Below, in pieces: positions 57,091-64,000 of a stretch of DNA of 64,000 nt. How positions within the stretch are numbered: position 1 is the first letter of the stretch; every line of letters starts with the position of its first letter. This DNA is from Enchytraeus crypticus (lineage: Eukaryota; Annelida; Clitellata; Enchytraeida; Enchytraeidae), in assembly GCA_905160935.1 (NCBI GenBank), contig CAJHZI010000589.1, positions 372,001 through 436,000 on the forward strand. The letters are read 5' to 3'. The notes below the pieces were generated by a model. That model worked only from the letters and a program-made list of their open reading frames with translations, was not told the DNA's origin and searched no databases. Both the position numbers and the translations under genes were made by a program.

Positions 57091-59064
57091 AACAGTAAAG
57101 TTCGCTCAATTCTTTCCAAAGTTTTGTTCCAGAGTACTGTGGAGGAAAACATGCTATTGAGCTCTTTGTTTCATAGTCAGCTTAGTCTGTACCGATTGAT
57201 AAATAAATAAATTAATAATAAATCAATACATCAATAATAATTGTATTTTCCTATCAAGAGCATTATTTGCTACAATGAATCTGCTTCAAAAAATGTTGTA
57301 ATTTATGCAAAATAACAAATAAATTTTACAAGTTACTACTCAGCGATAATGTATGGTCAGATATTTAGCTATAGAAACTCTGACATATACCTAGAAAATA
57401 TAAAATAATCAATTGGAAAGAAGAGGGCCTCTTATGCTTTATGTGTTATGTCATGAAGGAAGATGATTCTGAAAGATGAAATAGAAGAATAAATGTGGGA
57501 AGTGGGAGAGGAGAGTTAAAAGAAGAACGAGACAAAGGAATAACACCATATTAAATGGCACTTATATTAAATAAGTGTCATAAACTTAGTAACTTAATAA
57601 GTAAACTTATATTAAACTTATAAATTAAACTTATAAAGTAAACTAGCAGTAAGTGAATAACACTCATATTAAATGATTAAATATTTGTTGATGTTAAATA
57701 CTTGATTTGTTTTCAATTCATCCTTAGTTGATATAAATTAGCATATTTTATTTTACCTAAGTTAACAATAGGCTAAATATAACTTTTAACTTTTTAAAGC
57801 AAAGTTTTAATAGTTCTAATAACAGAAATATGTGCGATGTTTATAGCCTGTATTTGCCTTTTCAGCTACATATTTGTGAATGTTTCTTATACTTTTTTCA
57901 TGTCCTAACAGCTTATTTGATCTTGTACGTGGTAATAAATGTAAATAAAACATAAATAAATAAAAATATAAATTGATGACATATTCCCATATAGAGAATG
58001 CAAGGAATTCTGAGATTCTTTAAAATCAGAAATGACTTTATTGCAAACTTACGCCTTATAGAGAAAATGATATCGACAGGTTATGGAACTTATGCTTGCA
58101 GAATATAACACGGAAAAGGTCGTACTTTGTGCGGTGCTCTAAGAATGCAAATGAATCATTTAGTTTTCCGCTATTTATACTACGCTTCGAAGAATAATTT
58201 GTTATTTCTCCTATATCTCTATGAATCCGATTTTTAGAGTGTTAAGTTATTTTTTAATTTTCAATATTTCTCCCAGGAAAAACTAAGGGTATATCAATTT
58301 CACCTTACTATTTAATGAGTAACACTATGGCATCTGACAATTTACAATTCGCCCAGAATAAGTAAAAACAATTATTGACAAATAAAATCAAGTCTTGATC
58401 TGTTCACGTTGTAATGATATTTGCCATTTATCTGGCATGTCAAAATGGTCGGTAGAAGTAGAAGATACACGAAGAAAGGAAAACGAGAGAGAGAGAGAGA
58501 GACTATTTTGTTGAAAAATAAATACTAATTATAGGAAAGCCGAAACTAGAGATGTTGGAGGGTTTATCGTAGATGTTTTGATGCTAAAACACGAAAAAAG
58601 AACAGATAAGTTGAGATGCCTCAATGGCCTGCCAAAAGCCTGGCCCTTTGTGACCACTGATATATCTACAATGTGTGTTGCAAGAAGTGCCCGTGCAAAA
58701 GCTGAAAAGATATGTTAAACGACATCCAAGACGTATGTTGATATGGGCAAACATTCTAAAAGCATGGACATTTTGGAGGGATAGGCGTTTTGGTTAATAC
58801 ATTAATTACTCTTCAATGAACGATAAAGAAAACTTTAACTGAAATGCGTAGCGTGGCCCAGACTTTTAAAAGAAGTCAACAGAACAAAACTAGATTGGTA
58901 TTGATTAAGTGATTGTTTGATTGATTTATTTTGAAAGTGATTGATGATCCATGATTTCATGATTTGATAGATATTAGGAACACATATTTGATTAATCGAA
59001 TACGTAATTGCTAGATTTTGTATTAGACTGATTGTTTTGTTGATTGATTGACTGATTTCTCTAC
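57091..59064. other. GPCR intron, AT-rich part
   Basis: Rest of the intron between the TM6 and TM7 exons. Contains a short (GA)n at 58481-58503 and AT-rich DNA. No other exon or element is recognised. Confidence 0.55.
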
Positions 59065-59165
59065 CTAAATCTGGAAGATTGCAGACGATGAACACGCTGA
59101 CGACCACTATCAACATTCTCGTAATGCTTTCACTGTGACGTGATCCTACTTTGCTGCCTCCTTTT
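59065..59165 (-). CDS. Peptide GPCR exon (ICL3 end and TM6)
   Basis: A 101-nt exon, bounded by GCGTGCAG| at 59166 and |GTAGAG at 59064. It begins with one base completing a lysine codon left two bases long by the exon at 62523. It then reads KGGSKVGSRHSESITRM (third cytoplasmic loop) and LIVVVSVFIVCNLPDL (TM6, with CNLP in place of CWxP). It ends with one base of the next codon, which the last exon completes. The loop is serine/basic-rich, as expected for a G-protein-contacting segment. Past the donor the frame stays open for many codons, but that part is low-complexity N/Q/S/I sequence and is intronic. Confidence 0.87.
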
Positions 59166-59439
59166 CTGCACGCCAAACAAGGAGCTTTTTTGAAAACATT
59201 TACTTTATCAACAAAAATAATAGGTGGTAGTCAAAGGATGTTATAAATCATTGATAATGAGCCCAAAGAGCTAGGTTTTCCCTGAAAACAGTGAATTCTG
59301 AAAGTTATACATGTATTTTTAAAGTCAACGAATTCAGGTTAATTTAGTTCCAATGCGAAAAATTAGAACAATTATAAATTTACATTGAATACGAATCAGC
59401 ACTTTAACTTCCTTGATCATTTTCCCCTAAATTCCTGTT

Positions 59440-59645
59440 TAACTAGGGTTGATGTACGAATAAATCTTTTCCATTTCTATGTCCCACACTGAACTTTTCC
59501 ATTCTTATTAGAAAATTTTGTAGCAATTTCTGGAGCCTAGGTGGTCACCAACCGAATGACCTTTCTGACGTTGGTTGGGATCATAGTGCTATGACGCCAT
59601 ATGCAGTCCACGGTTAGTCCATTCTTCAAAAATCCAGACACAACA
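59440..59645 (-). mobile_element. SINE B copy in the GPCR intron
   Basis: The minus strand reads ACCTGTGTTGTGTCTGGATT, ACCGTGGACTGC, AACGTCAGAAAGGTCATTCG, GGTTGGTGACCACCTAGGCT and CATCAACCCTAGTTAAACAG. It is in the same orientation as the GPCR gene. Confidence 0.75.
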
Positions 59646-59944
59646 CAGGTAATTAAATTGATTAAATTAAGCCTACATTTAATTATTATTAGATTACATT
59701 TAGGGCATGAAAACATTAGAAAATCACCTAAAGTGGGTATTTCACATTTTACTGTGTTGTAAATTTTCTAAACTGTTTACAATTTTATTTTTCCCTTCAC
59801 AAATTCCTTGGTAGCTGAATTTTAATGACATAATTAAAACTACTTTGAATAGCTTAATCAGCATTGATCGTCAGTTAAATAGACTCACAAAAATCATCGT
59901 GTTATGAGACTAACTTCTGTGTAAGATCGCAGATATTTAGTCCA

Positions 59945-60065
59945 CTAGCTAGAGACGGTGGAGATGTCGATAAGATAACTGACTGCAGCTCAGTACTTGT
60001 GGACTTCAAATTCTGGGCTCTCCGGTCACTCAAATCTCTTTCCAGAAACGAAACGGACATTAACA
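59945..60065 (+). mobile_element. SINE A copy, decayed, in the GPCR intron
   Basis: TAGAGACGGTGGAGATGTCG, ATAAGATAACTGACTGCAGC, box B as ACTTCAAATTC, then CTCCGGTCACTCAAATCTCT and AACGAAACGGACATTAAC (core). Confidence 0.65.
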
Positions 60066-60302
60066 TATGCTTTACAGCTTTACATGTATACAAATGTAAC
60101 TGAAAGGGTACAGCTGATATATCGTATTGCAACTAGGGTGTGCTGTTTATACCATATTATTATGATATAAGAGTAAGCAGTTATTAATTTGTACAATTTG
60201 CTTTGATGTTTTCTTTCGAGTTTGAGGTATATATAGAGATGATTATATTATAAATGATAGATACTATATACATTATTATACTATATATTATTATAATTAT
60301 TT

Positions 60303-60550
60303 TCCCCGTGTTGTGTCCGGGTTGTTTGAAGAATTGACCAACCGGTGACTGCACGTGTCGTAGAAGGCGACTCAAGCACTACGATCTATACCAACGTCAG
60401 AAAGGGCATTCGATTGGTGAGCGCCTAGGCTCCAGAACTTGCCGAAAAAATTTAAACGAATGGAAAAGTCTCAAATAGGGGATTGGCTGGTGATATGAGA
60501 CAGTCTACTTGTATCCCGACCCTAGTTAAACTGAGATTCAAGGGAAGAAG
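60303..60550 (+). mobile_element. SINE B, full-length reference copy
   Basis: Runs from CCCCGTGTTGTGTCCGGGTT through GACTGCACGTGTCGTAGAAG, CCAACGTCAGAAAGGGCATT, GTGAGCGCCTAGGCTCCAGA, AATAGGGGATTGGCTGGTGA and CGACCCTAGTTAAACTGAGA to GAAGAAGATGATCATGAT. The last ~90 bp is LINE N-like. No pol III box pair is obvious. Confidence 0.8.
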
Positions 60551-61065
60551 ATGATCATGATATTATTAAAATTATTATATTATATATTATAGTATAGATA
60601 GCAAGCCTTTAGAATAAAAGGCAATGACAATGCAGTTCAATATTGGGTCATATATAAGTAATATGCAAATATGCTGGTTCTATAACATACTGCTAGTATT
60701 TGAGAATGAGCAGTGTCTGTATCACACTGCTACAATATTGCCTTACTATAAAATGAGTAATTGCATTGCTCGCACATCATCCGGATCCTAATTTCGTCGG
60801 TCTGAATTATTTATTTGACTGCCGGTATATTTATTCCACAATTGAAGTCTTGCTTTTACAACAGCAATCGTCTCAATGGAAGCAATATTGCTTAAACCGA
60901 TCGGATGCTGCATAAAAAGACCTTTAATTGCGCCATCCTTGAAAAGGGTTATTATAGATAGAAATTATTTATGAAATCTTGAGAAGCGTTTATACATTCT
61001 AATATGCTTTGACATTCTAGACAGATATGATATTGAGAACGTTTTAATTATGGTTTAGAAAATGT
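60551..61065. other. GPCR intron, unassigned
   Basis: AT-rich; nothing recognised. Confidence 0.45.
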
Positions 61066-61854
61066 AATTGATTTTCTATCAATCAAATATCAATGAAATA
61101 AAAGGATTAGTAATTGGAGGATACAATCTTAATAATATACGTACGCTGTTCACGCTGACATAGTTCTTATTGCCGACTCGCGAGACAAACTTCAGGAAAT
61201 GTTTATGCTTAATCAATGTAAGAGGTCAAAATGTCAAACAAGTCGAATCAGTCATATATTTAAGGTCACTTATGCATCAAAATGGGAAATGTGACCAGGA
61301 AATAAACAGAAGAATAGCCATGGCTAAGGAGGCATATAACAGAATGTCAAAGATTTTTAGAAGCCATAAATTATCAATTGATACCAAAAAAAGACTTCTT
61401 CAATGCTATATTCAACCAATATTGTTATATGGAAGTGAAGTTTGGACAATCTCTTCTGTAATGGAATCGAAACTTGAGGCAACAGAGATGTGGTTCTATA
61501 GAAGAATGCTACGTATATCTTATAAAGACCACGTTAAAAATGAAGATGTTCTACAAAGAATGTCAACTTGTCGTGACCTTTTGAACCGAATACGACGACA
61601 ACAGATGAATTTTTCGGACACATTATGCGGAACAAAATAGTTGAAAATACCGTAGTGACAGGAATAATAGAAGGAAAAAGATGCAAGGGTCGACTACGAA
61701 TGACGTTTATTAAGAGTTTTAGCAAATGGATGCAGTTAACTGAAACAGAGATGATCCGAGCAACAATGAACAGAGACATATGGAGGAATATGACCATGAC
61801 CGACCAGGCTTGGAGCAGGCACGGCACTTAGAGAAGAAGAAGAATTGATTTTCT
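61066..61854 (+). mobile_element. LINE G in the GPCR intron, 12-bp TSD
   Basis: AATTGATTTTCT at 61066-61077 recurs at 61843-61854. The insert (61078-61842) is 5'-truncated near the RT catalytic box. A ~9-nt near-duplication (TACGCTGTTCACGCTGACAT, about 61143) disrupts what looks like an original YADDIVLIADS. Downstream the frame reads RSHKLSIDTKKRLLQCYIQP, LLYGSEVWTISSVMESKLEA, then YKDHVKNEDVLQRM. One missing A near 61608 (compared with 5445) shifts the frame, and the polyprotein end GIIEGKRCKGRLRMTF to SRHGT follows in the new frame. The tail is (GAA)n. It lies antisense to the GPCR gene. Confidence 0.87.
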
Positions 61855-62522
61855 GCTAATGTTTAATTAGTCAGCAAAGTATGTTATGTTTGATTAATTT
61901 ATATTCAAACTAACATCCGTTGTGTTTAATTAGTAGAGACATTATGTGGAAGGAGTAGTCTACATTGCTTATATTACTTATACAGTTACCATCTATTGAA
62001 TGTTTTCTTTTCTATTTCTGTGAACGTGAAACAAAGATCAATTAATTCATGCCTCAATTTGTAATTATTCAAGTTCCGCTAGCTCGATGTTTAACGATTG
62101 CCATTTTCGCAACAGATCCATGTTATGTTCATTTTAATTTTTTTTATAATAACCCGAACTGCTTCTCTAGTTGAAGTTGTACATTACATAATAATCATCT
62201 TCCAACTATGGCCATTTAGCTGGTGTAATTGAGATAACGTGCTGATTATTATATAAAAAACAGAATACAAATTAAACTGAATTGGAAGAATTGTAAAAGA
62301 TTGTAAGTAGTCACAAAATATAAATCAATGCCAGCTACTGCTATGTATGCACAACCAGAGGAATATGTAAATTTCAATGTTTTAAGCGAGCTACATGTTA
62401 GTAAAGTACTCTTGTTGAAATAACTTCTTCATCTAATCTACTCCAATACACTTGGATTTCATGAATGGCCGTAGCACGTTTTTAGATACTGTTCATACTC
62501 ACTTTATAACTTATCTACTTAC
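61855..62522. other. GPCR intron, AT-rich
   Basis: No element or exon recognised. Confidence 0.45.
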
Positions 62523-62698
62523 TTGACAGAAGAGTTGGCGAGCGTTTTACGTCGAACTCTGGTAACTTTGAGCGCCCTGGTCAGTTGATAGTTCAGAAAG
62601 AGTAGGGCTCCAAGTGGTCCTGCTGAACGGATGATGAAGTAGCAGAAGACCTTGTAGACCACATAATAGATCTTTGACGATACCATCACTACCTCAAG
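62523..62698 (-). CDS. Peptide GPCR exon (TM5 and ICL3)
   Basis: A 176-nt exon; acceptor ATGAACAG| at 62699 and donor |GTAAGT at 62522. It encodes LEVVMVSSKIYYVVYK (end of extracellular loop 2), TM5 with YFIIRSAGPLGALLFLNYQL, and the basic start of the third cytoplasmic loop, TRALKVTRVRRKTLANSSV. It ends with two bases of a lysine codon that the exon at 59165 completes exactly. The TM5 proline and the run of basic residues after TM5 are as expected for class A receptors. The acceptor has a weak pyrimidine tract, and the frame is open back to about 62745, so the exon could start slightly further upstream. The exons for TM1-TM4 are not in the window. Confidence 0.8.
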
Positions 62699-63164
62699 CT
62701 GTTCATACAAATGTTGTAGCCAGGTAAAATATTGTTTTAGTGTAGTTTAGTGATTAGTGTATCTATAGCAAAAACTCTTTATTTAATTAGACCTCTACAG
62801 TATATAGTTGCAGATATTAATGAAAATCTTAATAACGTACTAGTATTAAGGCCACTTCAAGTTTGCTTATAATAGCATTTGACAAGCACTACTCTAAAAA
62901 ACTATACAACTTAAGATTTCCTTAATATTAAGGACCTAAAGAGCTAATTTATTACTAGTATTACATTAATATTAAAGAACTAAATTATATGTTATTCTAA
63001 GTTATGTAAATAACTTAGCAGAATATCTAAAATGTCAATTGTACTTTCTTAATATTTTGCTTTGCAATAAAATAACTTAGTTCTAAGGAAATTTATCAAA
63101 AATTAATAAATAAATTTACATATTTGGAACAGGTTGGATTTACGAACCGAAACCTAACTCAGTG
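62699..63164. other. Probable GPCR intron, AT-rich
   Basis: Rich in TTAATATTAAG-type words. No exon with TM4-like hydrophobic coding is visible. Confidence 0.45.
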
Positions 63165-63207
63165 AAGCAGCACAACGGTGATATTAAATATCACCGTTGT
63201 GCTGCTT
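63165..63207. repeat. Near-perfect palindrome, 21-bp arms, 1-nt centre
   Basis: AAGCAGCACAACGGTGATAT plus T, a single A, then the exact reverse complement. On the minus strand GGTTCGTAAATCC lies about 30 nt further on, a box B-like string with an insertion, so a tRNA-like SINE origin is possible. Confidence 0.95.
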
Positions 63208-63319
63208 ACAATAAATTTTATTGTCAATATTTAAATGTTGAAAAGAGATACAATCGCTTGCAAAGCCTGCAATCAGCTTCTCAACTCGCTCCAACAATCA
63301 CTTAAAAGTTACTAATTGG

Positions 63320-63460
63320 TATAAATTCATTTAATAATAATAATAATAAAGGTTTAACGTCCGTTTCCTCATACAAGGATGTTGTCAGGGACGTCCCCCA
63401 GCACATATCACTACAAATCGATTCACCCAAAACTATCTGAAAAAACACGTGCTGAAGAGA
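63320..63460 (-). mobile_element. Family D SINE with (AAT)n tail
   Basis: Same order as 34775-34935. The minus strand reads GATAGTTTTGGGTGAATCGA, GGACGTCCCTGACAACATCC and GAGGAAACGGACGTTAAACC, then the microsatellite at 63335-63350. Confidence 0.75.
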
Positions 63461-63660
63461 AATAAATAATAATAATTTATTTATATTCCCCTCTTGGTGG
63501 AAAGTTTGGTTAGAAATTTTATTATCAGTGCATATTCCGCGAAACTACTGAAAACCTTACAAATTCCTTGATTAGTGATTTGGAAGCATCTGACATTCAG
63601 TGAAGACTTCTTAGCAATGCTATCACTAACTCGAGAATTGAAAATACATGTATAAAACAT

Positions 63661-64000
63661 AATTTTCCGTGTTGAGCCCGGGAAAATGCAGAATGTACCA
63701 ACATTTAAGGAACGGTCATAAAAGACAACTGTATGCATGAAACAGATAGGAAAGCATCCCAGTAGCTATATTTTCCCTGGGTAAAGGCTACATATGGATA
63801 AATAGGATTTTTTCTCAGAGAATAACGCCCCTGCTCAGTAAATGTTAGTCGAAGCTGAGGAAGGCATAGGGACCCACCTCGTCATAAGCAGAATTCCCTA
63901 AGAATTACGATATATCAAAAGGAATATTATATATGATTTTAAGGCCCACTCGTATGTGGATATGAAGATGAAAACGGAAAAAAGTTGAGTGGAGGCGTTA
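63661..64000 (+). mobile_element. Composite SINE (C-like head, LINE H tail), cut by window
   Basis: Starts TTCCGTGTTGAGCCCGGG, continues ACTGTATGCATGAAACAGAT and TGTTAGTCGAAGCTGAGGAA, and turns into LINE H-like GGCCCACTCGTATGTGGATA and GAGTGGAGGCGTTA at the window edge. It parallels the reverse complement of 15172-15415. Confidence 0.6.

Noticed and set aside
56295..57152. Repeat proteins (MYGFSTQ..., MVSALRSAV...) in the array
   Set aside because: The period of 56 shifts the frame every unit, and the frames are by-products of a non-coding minisatellite beside the GPCR exon.
58835..59064. Extended GPCR exon past the TM6 donor
   Set aside because: The frame stays open, but the residues (N/Q/S/I-rich) do not look like TM7. 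GTAGAG at 59064 gives a phase match to the TM7 exon at 55982.

Overview
This is a stretch of metazoan nuclear DNA: about two-thirds A+T, long non-coding stretches, spliced exons, many microsatellites and a dense population of non-LTR retrotransposons and tRNA-derived SINEs. The palindromic words TACATGTA and TAGGCCTA recur far more than base composition predicts. That suits a marine invertebrate, but it does not fix the phylum, and I make no species call. Nothing looks bacterial, organellar or viral.

The one cellular gene I can support is the 3' half of a class A (rhodopsin-like) peptide GPCR on the minus strand, 62698 down to 55579. Three exons (62698-62523, 59165-59065, 55982-55579) join in matching phase. 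Together they encode TM5, the third cytoplasmic loop, TM6, TM7 and the C-terminal tail, in the style of invertebrate FMRFamide-receptor-like proteins. The TM1-TM4 exons lie beyond the right edge. Its introns hold a LINE, several SINEs and a striking 56-bp tandem array (55961 to about 57090). Each array unit is a copy of the last exon's own 3' splice site plus the first ~22 nt of that exon.

The rest is mostly mobile-element debris. I use working letters for families, none matched to a database. LINE G: two near-identical 5'-truncated copies with target-site duplications (5195-5790, 61066-61854). LINE H: large copies at 15449-16840 and 49132-50930 plus many 3' ends. LINE I: 23022-24366, with a 13-bp duplication. 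LINE J: 1128, 7166, 30740, 52200. LINE L: 4243, 54418. Fragments K, N and one more at 43550, 44930 and 32871. SINE-like families: A/A2 and D share a core ending in a GAGGAAACTGACGTTAAA-like string. B shares its 3' end with LINE N, C shares a 3' hairpin with LINE H, and M carries an inserted LINE. A 341-bp hAT-type MITE with a perfect 8-bp duplication lies at 46274-46630.

Region by region: 1-9 kb is nested repeats; 9.3-10.5 kb is an unrecognised, GC-richer, decayed coding block on the minus strand; 10.5-14 kb is mostly empty; 14-25 kb is LINE/SINE rich; 25-29.7 kb is almost empty; 29.7-30.3 kb has a large foldback beside a possible small promoter; 31-36 kb is microsatellites, SINEs and a 600-bp CACTA array; 41.7-42.0 kb is a 9-bp minisatellite; 42-55 kb is LINE/SINE/MITE; 55.6-62.7 kb is the GPCR gene. 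All element boundaries and identities come from reading the sequence, without database searches.
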